Assembly (NCBI RefSeq): GCF_010365055.1
Contig: NZ_JAAFHA010000037.1
Span: 1 to 35,656 of the forward strand
DNA from: Rhodoferax sp.
GTDB taxonomy: Bacteria > Pseudomonadota > Gammaproteobacteria > Burkholderiales > Burkholderiaceae_C
Length of the DNA: 35,656 nucleotides
Direction of reading: 5' to 3'
In this document: piece by piece, positions 7,804-19,078 of the stretch
Numbering within the stretch: the stretch's first letter is position 1
Layout: every line of letters starts with the position of its first letter
Translations under genes and position numbers: made by a program
Notes under the pieces: generated by a model
Told to the model about the DNA's origin: nothing
The model's input: only the letters and a program-made list of their open reading frames with translations
Database searches by the model: none

Positions 7804-8711
7804 CGGTGCGCCCGGATGCTGGCCAGAATGCCCAGCGTGAACAGCGCCGCCGCGAGCAGTTGCAGTGCGCCAGGCCAGGCGCCGTCCCACCAGAACGAGT
7901 AAAGCAGGGCGAACAAGGTCTCGCTGACAATCAGTTGCCCGCACAAACTGACGCTTAGACGCTGGCTGGCAATGTTCCACAGAATGCCGGCGGCCCACGC
8001 GGAGCCGACGCCAGTGACTATGCAAATTGCAGCTGCTTGCACAGGATGGTCAAGGGTTAGCAGCACTTTTGACTCAGAACCTGCAATCAACCAGAGCAAG
8101 GCCGCGCCAACACCCGTGGCCAGTCCCAGCCAGTTGGTCCACTCCGTGGCGCTGACCTCCGGGTGGCGCTTGAGCCAGGCCGCGTTCAGGATGGCAAACG
8201 CCGTCCAGCACAGCATCGCCGCCGTCGCCAGTGCCACACCCAGCCAGAATTCAGCCCTGTCAGGCTCAGTCGCCCAGACGCTGGGTGCCAGCGCCGTGAG
8301 CGTGACGTTCATCATCAACAGCAAGCCGGTGGCCGTGAGTAGCAAGCCGGGCAACAGGTGCGCCCATTTCAGCCCCAAGGGTTTGCCCAGCAGCATGACC
8401 CACAGTGGGATGGTGCCCACAATCAGCGTCGGCACCTCGGTGCCGGCGCGCCCGATCGCCAGCGCCAACAACAGGTAGTAGCCGGTGGCGCCGATCAGGC
8501 TCATCCCGAGTGCCGTCACGGCCTGGCGCAGCGTGGGCAACTGGTGACTGGTCCAGGTGAAGGCCATCGACAGCGCCGACATGACGCCAAAGCTGACGAA
8601 ACGACCGGCGGTGAGGTCAACCGATGACAGCCCCGGCGCCATGCGCGGCACCACAAACACCATGCCCCACAGGGCGCCCGCCAACAGTCCGGCAAGAATG
8701 CCTTTCAGCAT
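7800..8711 (-). CDS. DMT-superfamily EamA transporter
   Basis: A 303-residue inner-membrane protein with about ten hydrophobic segments arranged as two EamA repeats, typical of drug/metabolite exporters of roughly 300 residues. It starts MLKGILAGLLAGALWGMVFV and ends with a short basic tail (SIRAHR). The substrate cannot be assigned. Start ATG 8711 lies 6 bp after the SDR stop, and the stop overlaps ubiC as ATGA. A dispersed-repeat copy lies within the gene and encodes roughly residues 211–232, a polar stretch (SESKVLLTLDHPVQ) that should be a loop between membrane segments of the second half. Confidence 0.85.
   Translation of the reverse strand: MLKGILAGLLAGALWGMVFVVPRMAPGLSSVDLTAGRFVSFGVMSALSMAFTWTSHQLPTLRQAVTALGMSLIGATGYYLLLALAIGRAGTEVPTLIVGTIPLWVMLLGKPLGLKWAHLLPGLLLTATGLLLMMNVTLTALAPSVWATEPDRAEFWLGVALATAAMLCWTAFAILNAAWLKRHPEVSATEWTNWLGLATGVGAALLWLIAGSESKVLLTLDHPVQAAAICIVTGVGSAWAAGILWNIASQRLSVSLCGQLIVSETLFALLYSFWWDGAWPGALQLLAAALFTLGILASIRAHR
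8016..8079 (+). repeat. Dispersed repeat, copy inside the EamA gene
   Basis: Reads GCAAATTGCAGCTGCTTGC, then TCAAGGGTTAG and TTTTGACTCA. The order (AGCT, GC, TCAAGGG-TAG, TTTGACTC) matches the intergenic copy at 25527 read in reverse, with small indels of 1–4 nt. The host gene runs on the opposite strand and reads through the element without a stop. Similarity is weaker than for the gcvP and uvrD copies. Confidence 0.5.
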
Positions 8712-8717
8712 TCTTGC

Positions 8718-9500
8718 TTAGACACCAAAGCCATCGTCAGCCGAGATCACCGCGCCGTTGATGAAATGGCTTTGGTCCGAGCACAGCATCACCAGCACGG
8801 CGTCCAGGTCTTTGGCTTGCCCCACGCGCTTGCGCGGCAGCATCTGCACCAGCTTTTGCCCCTGCTCGGTGCTCCAGTGATGGTGGTTGATTTCGGTGTC
8901 AATGTAGCCCGGGCAAATGGCGTTGACGTTGATGCCAAACTTGCCCCATTCCAGCGCCATGGCCCGCGTCATTTGCACCACCGCCGCCTTGCTCATGCAA
9001 TACACCCCGATTTGCGGCAGCACGCGCAAGCCCGCCATCGAGGCAATGTTGACGATGCGCCCTCCGGTGTAGGTGCCGGGCGCCGAGCCTTTGGCGCGCG
9101 CGAGCATGCGCTTGCCGACCTCTTGCGCGACAAAGAAGGCACCCTTGACGTTGGTGTCGAACATGAAGTCATAGTCCTCGGGCGACACATCCTGCAGGCG
9201 CTGCGTGGTGCTGACGCCCGAGTTGTTGACCAGGATGTCAATCGAGCCGACTTCGGTCTCGGCATGCGCCACGGCCGACTTGATGGAGCCGAAGTCGGTC
9301 ACGTCGAGTTCAAGCACATGGGCGTCGCCGCCCTGGCCTTCAATTTCGGCGCGCAGGTCTTTGAGCTTGTCCACTCGGCGACTCGCCAGCACGACGGCGG
9401 CACCGGCACTGGCCAGGGTCTTGGCAAACTGGGCACCCAGTCCGCTGGAGGCGCCGGTGACAAAAGCCACACGGCCTGAAAGATCAATGTTGTAAGCCAT
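8718..9500 (-). CDS. Short-chain dehydrogenase/reductase (SDR)
   Basis: A 260-residue classical SDR. The Rossmann dinucleotide loop is TGASSGLG (about residues 15–22), followed by the structural NNSG block. The catalytic residues are Ser in NIASMAG and the Tyr/Lys of YCMSK. The C-terminal part ends INGAVISADDGFGV. It oxidises or reduces a hydroxyacyl-type or other alcohol substrate with NAD(P). SRR after the second strand could favour NADP, but this is not certain. It is the first gene of a four-gene operon with a transporter, ubiC and a thioesterase, and is divergent from ETF-QO, so a role in fatty-acid or acyl-CoA metabolism is plausible but unproven. ATG 9500 has a good GGAG ribosome site about 8 nt upstream. 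Confidence 0.9.
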   Translation of the reverse strand: MAYNIDLSGRVAFVTGASSGLGAQFAKTLASAGAAVVLASRRVDKLKDLRAEIEGQGGDAHVLELDVTDFGSIKSAVAHAETEVGSIDILVNNSGVSTTQRLQDVSPEDYDFMFDTNVKGAFFVAQEVGKRMLARAKGSAPGTYTGGRIVNIASMAGLRVLPQIGVYCMSKAAVVQMTRAMALEWGKFGINVNAICPGYIDTEINHHHWSTEQGQKLVQMLPRKRVGQAKDLDAVLVMLCSDQSHFINGAVISADDGFGV

Positions 9501-9526
9501 TTAGAGAGTCTCCATCAACAACAAAA

Positions 9527-9540
9527 AGAACGATCGTTCT
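9527..9540. promoter_or_regulatory. Perfect 14-bp palindrome, likely TetR-type operator
   Basis: AGAACGATCGTTCT is a perfect palindrome, and flanking A and T runs extend the dyad to about 24 bp with one mismatch. It lies 26 bp upstream of the SDR start and about 98 bp upstream of ETF-QO, inside the divergent promoter region. Palindromes of this size and type are typical operators for TetR-family repressors. No regulator gene is present in the window. Confidence 0.7.
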
Positions 9541-9565
9541 ATTTTTCAAATTGAACGCCTAAAAT
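9536..9565 (+). promoter_or_regulatory. Candidate promoter for ETF-QO
   Basis: TAAAAT at 9560–9565 is a good -10 box (5 of 6). No good -35 sits 16–18 bp upstream; that position is occupied by the right arm of the palindrome, so a bound repressor would block polymerase. Assignment is tentative. Confidence 0.35.
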
Positions 9566-9637
9566 GATTTTTGCGTTCGACAATCACGGGTCGCGGTCCA
9601 TTCCCGGACCAAGCCCCATTATCAAGCGAGATAACTC

Positions 9638-11329
9638 ATGACAAATCAGGAAATCCTGGCCCAGTTCGGCCCTCGAGAAGCGATGGAATACGACGTGGTG
9701 GTTGTTGGCGGCGGCGTCGCTGGCTTGGCCACCGCCATTCGTCTGAAGCAACTGGCGACTGAAAATGGCAAGGAGCTGTCGGTGGTGGTGCTGGAAAAAG
9801 GCGCCGAACCGGGCGCGCACAGTCTCTCGGGCGCCATCATGGACCCGATTGCCATGAATGAGCTGTTTCCCGACTGGAAGGCGATGGGCGCGCCTCTGAA
9901 CCAGCCGGTGACCGATGACGCCATGATGTTCCTGAGCGAAAAATCAGGCTACCGAACCCCCAACTTTTTGCTGCCCAAATGCAGCCATAACCACGGCAAC
10001 TACATCATCAGCCTGGGCGAGTTGACGCGCTGGCTGGCCACCCAGGCCGAGAACATGGGGGTGGAAATTTTCCCCGGCTTCGCAGCCGCTGAAGTGCTGT
10101 ACACCGAGCAGGGTGCTGTCAGGGGGGTCGCCACGGGCAATATGGGCGTCAACAAGGAAGGCGAGCCGGGCGAGAATTTCCAGATCGGCATGGAGCTACT
10201 GGCCAAGTACACGATTTTTGCCGAGGGTTCACGCGGTCATCTGGGCCGCCAGCTGATTGAAAGATTCAAGCTCGACGAGGGCTGTGACCCGCAGGCTTAC
10301 GGTCTGGGCATCAAGGAGTTGTGGGAGGTCGACCCCTCGCGCCACCAACCTGGGTTTGCCATGCACACCGCTGGCTGGCCGCTGGACAACGCCACCTACG
10401 GCGGCTCCTTCATGTACCACATGCCCGACAACAAGATCGCCTTGGGCTTCATCACCGGGCTGAACTACCAAAACCCCTACCTGAGCCCGTTCGAGGAGTT
10501 CCAGCGCTGGAAAACCCACCCCAATGTGCGCTGGTATTTTGAAAACGCACAAGGCGAAGTGACCGCCAAACGGCTGGCCTATGGCGCCCGCACCATCACG
10601 GCCGGTGGTCTGATGGCGCTGCCAAAAACGGTTTTTCCCGGTGGCGCCCTGGTCGGCTGCGAGGCCGGCTTCATGAACGTGAGCCGCATCAAGGGCAGCC
10701 ACACCGCCATCAAGACCGGCATGCTGGCAGCCGAGGCGGCATTTGAGGCCGTCACAGCGGGACGCCAGCATGACGAACTGGCCACGTACCCCGAGGCGTT
10801 CGAGAACAGCTGGGTCTTTACCGAACTCAACAAATCGCGCAACTTCAAGGCCTGGTTCAAGTACGGCTTGCGGGTGAGCACCCTGATGAATGGTCTGGAG
10901 CAGTTTGGACTGGGCGGCAAGATGCCCTGGACGATTCACCGCGACAAGCCCGACTACGCCTACCTGAAACCCGCCGCCGAGTGCCAGCCGATTGTTTACC
11001 CCAAGCCTGACGGCAAGCTCACCTTCGACCGCCTGAGCAGCGTCTTCATCGGCAACGTCAACCATGAAGAGAATCAGCCCGCGCACCTGACCTTGAAAGA
11101 TGCCAGCGTGCCGGTCGCCATCAACCTGGCCAAATTTGCCGGGCCCGAGGCGCGCTATTGCCCGGCCGGGGTCTATGAGTTTGTCAAGAACGATGACGGC
11201 ACCGATCGGCTGCAGATCAACGCCTCCAACTGCGTGCACTGCAAAACCTGCGACATCAAGGACCCGACGCAAAACATCGTCTGGGTCACGCCCGAAGGCG
11301 GCGGCGGACCGAATTACGCGGGGATGTAG
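9638..11329 (+). CDS. Electron transfer flavoprotein-ubiquinone oxidoreductase
   Basis: A 563-residue ETF-QO, close to the usual ~550. It passes electrons from ETF (fed by acyl-CoA and other dehydrogenases) to ubiquinone at the inner membrane. The N-terminal FAD-binding motif is VVVGGGVAGLATAIRL (about residue 20). The body carries ETF-QO blocks such as EKGAEPGAHSLSGAIMDP, GSFMYHMPDNKIALGF and KGSHTAIKTGMLAAEA. The C-terminal 4Fe-4S domain has four Cys in YCPAGVYEF and SNCVHCKTCDIKDPTQ. The ATG at 9638 follows GAGATAACTC. It is monocistronic here, followed by the glycine riboswitch. A palindrome in its promoter suggests control together with the divergent SDR operon. Confidence 0.97.
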   Translation: MTNQEILAQFGPREAMEYDVVVVGGGVAGLATAIRLKQLATENGKELSVVVLEKGAEPGAHSLSGAIMDPIAMNELFPDWKAMGAPLNQPVTDDAMMFLSEKSGYRTPNFLLPKCSHNHGNYIISLGELTRWLATQAENMGVEIFPGFAAAEVLYTEQGAVRGVATGNMGVNKEGEPGENFQIGMELLAKYTIFAEGSRGHLGRQLIERFKLDEGCDPQAYGLGIKELWEVDPSRHQPGFAMHTAGWPLDNATYGGSFMYHMPDNKIALGFITGLNYQNPYLSPFEEFQRWKTHPNVRWYFENAQGEVTAKRLAYGARTITAGGLMALPKTVFPGGALVGCEAGFMNVSRIKGSHTAIKTGMLAAEAAFEAVTAGRQHDELATYPEAFENSWVFTELNKSRNFKAWFKYGLRVSTLMNGLEQFGLGGKMPWTIHRDKPDYAYLKPAAECQPIVYPKPDGKLTFDRLSSVFIGNVNHEENQPAHLTLKDASVPVAINLAKFAGPEARYCPAGVYEFVKNDDGTDRLQINASNCVHCKTCDIKDPTQNIVWVTPEGGGGPNYAGM

Positions 11330-11345
11330 TTGTAAAATCCGCCGG

Positions 11346-11434
11346 GTCAGGAGAGAGCCAGCCCCGTGAGGTGGCCGCCGAAGGCGCAGAGTTGCTGATC
11401 GCAGCAGTTTGAACGCTCAGGCAAAAGGACTGAC
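11346..11434 (+). ncRNA. Glycine riboswitch, first aptamer
   Basis: Contains the conserved glycine-aptamer elements: GGAGAGAGCC at the 5' side, CGCCGAAGGCGCAGAG in the core, and CTCAGGCAAAAGGACTGAC at the 3' side. It begins about 17 bp after the ETF-QO stop. It pairs with a second aptamer just downstream, giving the classical tandem arrangement before glycine-cleavage genes. Confidence 0.93.
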
Positions 11435-11473
11435 AAACACTTCAAAGGTCGCAAGACCTTGGAGTGATTCCCC

Positions 11474-11596
11474 ACTGGAGAGAGGTCACCGCTGGCGCTT
11501 GGACGCCAGGGTGATCCACCGAAGGAGCAACCCGAGGCCAGCACCCTGTGTGCAACTGGCAGCGGCGAATCTCTCAGGTAAAGCGGACAGCGGGGG
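11474..11596 (+). ncRNA. Glycine riboswitch, second aptamer
   Basis: Second aptamer: CTGGAGAGAGGTC at the 5' side, CACCGAAGGAGCAACCC in the core, and CTCTCAGGTAAAGCGGAC at the 3' side, with an extra variable hairpin (CGCTGGCGCTTGGACGCCAG) between. About 40 bp separates it from the first aptamer. The gcvT start lies about 75 bp downstream. In this arrangement glycine binding normally switches expression of the cleavage system on. I see no clear intrinsic terminator between aptamer and gene, so control may be at translation. Confidence 0.93.
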
Positions 11597-11669
11597 CAGC
11601 CCATGGCTTTCGACATCGGTCGAGGTCATGGTATTTGACTTGCCCCTTTTCCTTTGCAGGAGTTCGCTG

Positions 11670-12815
11670 ATGACGCCCACGTCCGACAACCTCTCTAAAA
11701 CCCCGCTCAACGACCTGCATGTGTCGCTTGGTGCCCGCATGGTGCCGTTCGCCGGCTATTCCATGCCGGTCCAATACCCAGCCGGCCTGATGGCTGAACA
11801 CAAACACACCCGCACCGCTGCCGGCCTGTTTGACGTATCCCACATGGGCCAGTTGCGCTTGGTCGGGCCCGATGCCGCCGCCGCGTTTGAGAGCCTGCTT
11901 CCAGTCGATGTGATCGATTTGCCGGTAGGCAAACAGCGCTACGGCCTGCTGCTCAATGACGAGGGCGGCATCATCGACGACTTGATGTTCGTCAATCGGG
12001 GCAGCGATATTTTTGTCATCGTCAACGGCGCTTGCAAGGTCGGTGACATCGCGCACATTCAGGCCAAGATCGGCAGTCGCTGCCAGGTGATTCCCATGCC
12101 GGAGCGTGCCTTGCTGGCACTGCAAGGGCCGCTTGCCGTGACCGCCCTGTCGCGCCTGGCACCGGGCGTGGAAAAGCTGGTGTTCATGACCGGGGGCCAT
12201 TTCACGATTCAGGCGGGCGAACAAGCCATTGACGTGTTCCTGACCCGCAGCGGCTACACCGGCGAAGACGGCTTTGAGATTTCAGTGCTCGATTCCCAAG
12301 CGCAAGCGCTGGCGCAAGCGCTGCTGGCGCAACCTGAAGTCAAACCGATTGGGCTGGGCGCACGCAACTCACTGCGACTGGAAGCCGGTCTGCCGCTGTA
12401 TGGCAACGACATTGACAGCACGACCACACCGGTTGAAGCCAGTCTGCAATGGGCCATGCAGAAGGTGCGCCGCACCGGTGGCGCGCGCGCCGGTGGTTTT
12501 CCGGGTGCTGCAAAAATACTAGCGCAACTCGCAGGTGGGACGGGGGCTGCAACCCGAAAACGTGTTGGACTGTTGGCACTGGAGCGCATTCCGGTGCGTG
12601 AGCATACAGAACTGCAGAACTTGCAGGGTCAGCGCATTGGCGAAGTCACCAGCGGCTTGCTCGGCCCAACCATCGACCAGCCCATCGCCATGGGCTATGT
12701 ACCGCCTGAGCTCGCCACCTTGGGCACGCGCGTCAACGCCATGGTGCGCGGCAAGCCGGTGCCCATGGAGGTGGTGGCGATGCCGTTTGTGCCAACCAAC
12801 TACTTCCGTGGTTAG
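11670..12815 (+). CDS. gcvT: Glycine cleavage system T protein (aminomethyltransferase)
   Basis: A 381-residue GcvT. It transfers the methylene carbon from the aminomethyl-lipoyl H protein to tetrahydrofolate, releasing ammonia. Motifs include FAGYSMPVQYPAGLMAEHKHTR, GLFDVSHMGQ, RSGYTGEDGFEI, LGARNSLRLEAGLPLYGNDID and GEVTSGLLGPTIDQPIAMGY. The start at ATG 11670 is chosen for its GCAGGAG ribosome site 5 nt upstream and the normal family length. The same frame is open back through the riboswitch, but that is not coding. Residues ~280–297 (AAKILAQLAGGTGAATRK) are encoded by a possible weak copy of the dispersed repeat. First gene of gcvT-gcvH-gcvP. Confidence 0.97.
   Translation: MTPTSDNLSKTPLNDLHVSLGARMVPFAGYSMPVQYPAGLMAEHKHTRTAAGLFDVSHMGQLRLVGPDAAAAFESLLPVDVIDLPVGKQRYGLLLNDEGGIIDDLMFVNRGSDIFVIVNGACKVGDIAHIQAKIGSRCQVIPMPERALLALQGPLAVTALSRLAPGVEKLVFMTGGHFTIQAGEQAIDVFLTRSGYTGEDGFEISVLDSQAQALAQALLAQPEVKPIGLGARNSLRLEAGLPLYGNDIDSTTTPVEASLQWAMQKVRRTGGARAGGFPGAAKILAQLAGGTGAATRKRVGLLALERIPVREHTELQNLQGQRIGEVTSGLLGPTIDQPIAMGYVPPELATLGTRVNAMVRGKPVPMEVVAMPFVPTNYFRG
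12507..12561 (+). repeat. Possible weak copy of the dispersed repeat inside gcvT
   Basis: GCTGCAAAAATACTAGCG, then GC at positions 25–26 and ACGGGGGCT at 34–42, in register with the other copies. It is read in the same frame as the gcvP and uvrD copies (GCT first codon; GGG GCT giving G-A). Its right end lacks ATTT, and the protein here roughly fits the normal GcvT family pattern, so chance similarity is possible. Confidence 0.3.
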
Positions 12816-12903
12816 GCCCGTCCCCGCCCGCTCTTTCGTCATTCGCAATCTGCAATTCGCCAAACCCCTTGTCCCTTTCAACTTCTAGCTCAAGAGAACG
12901 CTC

Positions 12904-13278
12904 ATGACCATCAAATACACCCCCGACCACGAATGGATCAACATTGACGGCAACCTCGGTACCGTCGGCATCACCCAGCACGCGCAAGACGCCTTGGGCG
13001 ATGTGGTCTTTGTCGACCTGCCCGAAGTCGGCAAGACCTACGCGCAAAAAGACGCCGTCGCCGTGGTCGAATCGGTCAAGGCCGCCGCGGACGTGTACAT
13101 GCCCGCCAACGGCGAAGTCGTGGAAGTCAACGAAGCCCTGCGCGCCGATCCCTCATTGGCCAACAGCGATCCGCTGGGTGCGGGCTGGTTCTTCAAATTC
13201 AAATTGGCCAATCCGGCCGACCTGGACGCGTTGATGGACGAAACCAGCTACGCCAGCTACGCCGCTGACGCGCACTGA
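12904..13278 (+). CDS. gcvH: Glycine cleavage system H protein
   Basis: A 124-residue lipoyl-carrier protein, normal length. It shuttles the aminomethyl intermediate between GcvP, GcvT and dihydrolipoamide dehydrogenase. The lipoylated Lys is K59 in VAVVESVKAAADVYMP. The N-terminal KYTPDHEWINIDG, GITQHAQDALGDVVFVDLP and C-terminal PLGAGWFFKFKL are diagnostic. The ATG at 12904 follows AAGAGAACGCTC. It lies 88 bp after gcvT; no terminator is seen in the gap. Confidence 0.98.
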   Translation: MTIKYTPDHEWINIDGNLGTVGITQHAQDALGDVVFVDLPEVGKTYAQKDAVAVVESVKAAADVYMPANGEVVEVNEALRADPSLANSDPLGAGWFFKFKLANPADLDALMDETSYASYAADAH

Positions 13279-13364
13279 CAGCGACTGTCATTTCGCTCAG
13301 TGTGGGCCGCCATGACATCTGGTTTCCCGACCGTTCAGAAATGACAAGTTTTTGCCAGCCAACA

Positions 13365-13441
13365 CCGTTCGGGCTGAGCCTGTCGACGCCCTTGCCCCTT
13401 TTCCAGTTTCGCTGGCCCTTCGACAGGCTCAGGGCGAACGG
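13365..13441. repeat. REP-like long inverted repeat between gcvH and gcvP
   Basis: The left arm (13365–13390) begins CCGTTCGGGCTGAGCCTGTC, and the right arm (13416–13441) contains CGACAGGCTCAGGGCGAACG. The arms match at about 21 of 26 positions around a ~25-nt loop. This arm sequence belongs to a widespread proteobacterial intergenic repeat. It lies just upstream of the gcvP start and, being stop-free, makes the gcvP frame look 35 codons longer than it is. It could stabilise or punctuate the gcvTHP message. Confidence 0.88.
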
Positions 13442-13456
13442 ATCATTGAGTCTGCC

Positions 13457-16339
<2,883 letters not shown>

Positions 16340-16404
16340 GACCAAGGCCAAAAAGGCGTTGGCTGAATAAGGAAGGGCGGGGACGCCTTGACGGCTACCC
16401 GGCG

Positions 16405-18018
16405 TCAGCGCAAACGCAAGCGGCCCGGGCTGCTGTCGGTGCCCGCGTGCTGCTCCAGCTTGAACGAGGCCGCCAAACCCGCCAGATCGCGCGCCTGTTC
16501 CTGCAAGGCGTTGGACGCGGCCGAGGTCTGCTCGACCAGCGCGGCGTTTTGCTGCGTCACACCGTCCAGATGGGTGACGGCCTGGTTGATCTGGGCAATG
16601 CCGGTGGATTGCTCGCGGCTGGCCAGGGCGATCTCCCCCACAATGCCGGCCACGCGCTGGATGCCGGTCACGATCTCCTGCATAGTGGCACCGGCTTGGG
16701 CGACCTGCGCCGTGCCGACGCCGACCTTCTGCACCGAGTCGGAAATCAGCGTCTTGATCTCTTTGGCCGCTTCGGCGCTGCGCTGCGCCAGGCTGCGCAC
16801 TTCGGCTGCCACCACGGCAAAACCGCGGCCCTGTTCACCGGCGCGCGCCGCTTCCACAGCGGCGTTGAGCGCCAGGATGTTGGTCTGGAAGGCGATACCG
16901 TCGATCACGGCAATGATGTCCACAATCTTGCGCGATGAGGTGTTGATGGCTTCCATGGTGTCGACCACTTGCGCCACCACCGCCCCACCGCGACTGGCCA
17001 CGTCCGAAGCGGATGCCGCGAGCTGGTTCGCCTGAGCGGCGTTGTCGGCGTTGTTCTGCACGGTGCTGGTCAACTCTTCGGACGCGGAGGCGGTCTTTTC
17101 CAGCGAACTGGCTTGCTCCTCGGTGCGTTTCGACAAGTCCAGCGTGCCGGTGGCGACTTCGCTCGCGGCACTGGCGATGGAATCAGAGCCGTCGCGCACC
17201 TGGCCGATGACGTGCTGCAGTTTGCTGCGCATGGTCTCCATGTGAAACAGCAGCTTGCCAATCTCGTCGCGACCGGTGTGCGGCACGACGTGGGTCAAAT
17301 CGCCCTCGGCAATGGCGGCCGCCGTTTCGTTGGCCAGTTTGAACCCCAGGCGCATGCGCTTGAGCAGCGTGAGCGTGAGCAATGTTGCCGGCGTGGCACC
17401 TATCAATACGATCAGACCGAACACCATCAGCGTCGTGCGAACACGCTCTTGCGCTGCCGCATAGGCGTCGTTGGCCTGGGTGACCTGGTAGTCGCGGTAA
17501 ACCTGCAACGCCTTGACCGCGGCCTCACCTTCCTCGCGACTGGCCTTGAGGAACTGCGCCATGATGGCCGGGCTGAAGTCATTTGCCTGGATCGCCTTGA
17601 CCGCCTGGTCAAGCTTGTCGCGCCAAGCCAAGCAGCTCACTTTGGCGGCCTCGAACAGTGCTTTTTCTTCCGGGTTGGCCACCGAGGATTCCATCACCTT
17701 GAAAACCCGGTCGGCTTCAGTGCGATTGCCGGCAATGGTGTCGGTATGAAGGCTGGTCGGATGCTCATGGACAGAGACCAGCGGCCCATCCGGGGCATGC
17801 TGGAACGCCAGCAACACCTGCATGCGGTTTTGTACGAGTTTGTCGATCGACTGCTCCGCCATCAGGGCGGGCTGCATCGCGTCGTCGTGCAAGGTCTTGA
17901 TGCTGTCCCGGGTCGACGCCTGGCCCCAGTAAGCGACACCAATCACGGCCCACATGGCAGCCGAAAAAATGACAATCACAGCAACAAATCTGTGCGTGAT
18001 GCGGATATTTGCAAACAT
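16405..18018 (-). CDS. Methyl-accepting chemotaxis protein
   Basis: A 537-residue chemoreceptor. A first membrane helix (about residues 10–30), a periplasmic four-helix-bundle-type sensor (~31–190), a second membrane helix (~192–212), HAMP (~213–265) and a cytoplasmic signalling domain ending near 525. The hairpin tip [22 protein letters not shown] is intact, as is the [14 protein letters not shown] block. The C-terminus (SPGRLRLR) lacks the NWETF-type pentapeptide that tethers CheR. The ligand is unknown. The start at ATG 18018 is chosen for its strong GGAGG site; the frame stays open upstream but overlaps the dusC end. It lies 106 bp downstream of dusC and converges with gcvP. Confidence 0.95.
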   Translation of the reverse strand: MFANIRITHRFVAVIVIFSAAMWAVIGVAYWGQASTRDSIKTLHDDAMQPALMAEQSIDKLVQNRMQVLLAFQHAPDGPLVSVHEHPTSLHTDTIAGNRTEADRVFKVMESSVANPEEKALFEAAKVSCLAWRDKLDQAVKAIQANDFSPAIMAQFLKASREEGEAAVKALQVYRDYQVTQANDAYAAAQERVRTTLMVFGLIVLIGATPATLLTLTLLKRMRLGFKLANETAAAIAEGDLTHVVPHTGRDEIGKLLFHMETMRSKLQHVIGQVRDGSDSIASAASEVATGTLDLSKRTEEQASSLEKTASASEELTSTVQNNADNAAQANQLAASASDVASRGGAVVAQVVDTMEAINTSSRKIVDIIAVIDGIAFQTNILALNAAVEAARAGEQGRGFAVVAAEVRSLAQRSAEAAKEIKTLISDSVQKVGVGTAQVAQAGATMQEIVTGIQRVAGIVGEIALASREQSTGIAQINQAVTHLDGVTQQNAALVEQTSAASNALQEQARDLAGLAASFKLEQHAGTDSSPGRLRLR

Positions 18019-18124
18019 AAAGCCTCCTGAACGCATTGATGGTAATCGATTCATGGCGACTTCTTGACCCCGGATTGACCAACCAGGGCTGTGCAAAATC
18101 TGTGATTGGCGCGCCCGGTGGCGC

Positions 18125-19072
18125 TCACTGCAAGGCCAGCCACCGGTCAATGTCAGCCGGCTCGCTGAGTGTGCGCAGCGCCCCATAGGCGAGTTCGGCT
18201 TCGGGGTGGTGGCGACGCAGAAAGTTGAGCCATTGCTTGAGCCGCCCCGCCTGCTGGCGACGCTCCAGTCGCGTGCACACCAGGCGCCAGAACTCGGCAA
18301 TGAAGGGCAGCAGCGTCGCCCAGTTGATGGCCGGGTGCTGCACCGGGCTTGCCATCGCCGCCTGAACAGCCAGGGCCAAGCCCGGGTCGCTCACCATGCC
18401 ACGGCCCAACATCAAGCTGTCGCAGCCCGACACCGCGCGACAACGCAGCGCATCCTGCACATTCCAGATTTCGCCATTGGCCACGACGGGGATGCGAACC
18501 ACAGCGCGGATATCAGCGATACGCTCCCAGTAAGCGGGGGGCCGGTAGGCATCGGCCTTGGTGCGGGCGTGCACCACCAGCTCACTCGCGCCACCGGCCT
18601 CGAGTGCCAGCGCGCACTCCAGCGCCCGTGAATCATCATGAACGCCCAGGCGCATCTTGGCCGACACCGGCATTTCCGCTGGGACGGCGCGGCACACCGC
18701 CGCCGCGATCGCCAACAGCAACTCGGGCTCGTCAAGCAAGGCGGCCCCGCCGCCGTGGCGATTGACCGTTTTGGCCGGGCAGCCAAAGTTCAGGTCAATG
18801 CCGGGCGGCCCCAGGGCGGCCAAGCGGGCGGCGTTTTCTGCCAGGCAAACCGGGTCAGAACCCAACAATTGCGGCCGCACCGGCACGCCCGCAAAAGTGC
18901 AGCCGCCATTGAGCAGCTCAGGCACGACGCGCGTGAACACCTGCTCGGGCAGCAAGGTATTGGTGACGCGGATGAATTCGGAGACGCAGCGGTCCACGCC
19001 GCCGACGCGGGTCAGGATGTCACGCAGCACAAAGTCCAGCAAGCCCTCCATGGGCGCGAGAAGAATCGTCAT
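18125..19072 (-). CDS. dusC: tRNA-dihydrouridine synthase, DusC-like
   Basis: A 315-residue FMN enzyme that reduces uridine in the tRNA D-loop (position 16 for DusC). Motifs: [18 protein letters not shown] at the N-terminus, QLLGSDP, the catalytic Cys in [41 protein letters not shown] and [13 protein letters not shown]. The C-terminal helical part with QWLNFLRR is DusC-like rather than DusA- or DusB-like. The subgroup call is less certain than the family. The start at ATG 19072 lies 6 bp beyond the end of the upstream cNMP-binding gene, so the two are probably co-transcribed. Confidence 0.9.
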   Translation of the reverse strand: MTILLAPMEGLLDFVLRDILTRVGGVDRCVSEFIRVTNTLLPEQVFTRVVPELLNGGCTFAGVPVRPQLLGSDPVCLAENAARLAALGPPGIDLNFGCPAKTVNRHGGGAALLDEPELLLAIAAAVCRAVPAEMPVSAKMRLGVHDDSRALECALALEAGGASELVVHARTKADAYRPPAYWERIADIRAVVRIPVVANGEIWNVQDALRCRAVSGCDSLMLGRGMVSDPGLALAVQAAMASPVQHPAINWATLLPFIAEFWRLVCTRLERRQQAGRLKQWLNFLRRHHPEAELAYGALRTLSEPADIDRWLALQ

Positions 19073-19078
19073 CCGGCG

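Noticed and set aside
10229..11272. Long minus-strand frame opposite ETF-QO
   Set aside because: Shadow of a strongly conserved gene; no motif and no ribosome site.
12507..12561. gcvT segment as a firm repeat copy
   Set aside because: Listed only as weak: the protein roughly fits the ordinary GcvT pattern here and the right end of the element is missing, so chance is not excluded.
16342..16362. Hairpin CCAAGGCC/GGCGTTGG after gcvP as a terminator
   Set aside because: One mismatch and no T run on either strand; not enough for a terminator call.
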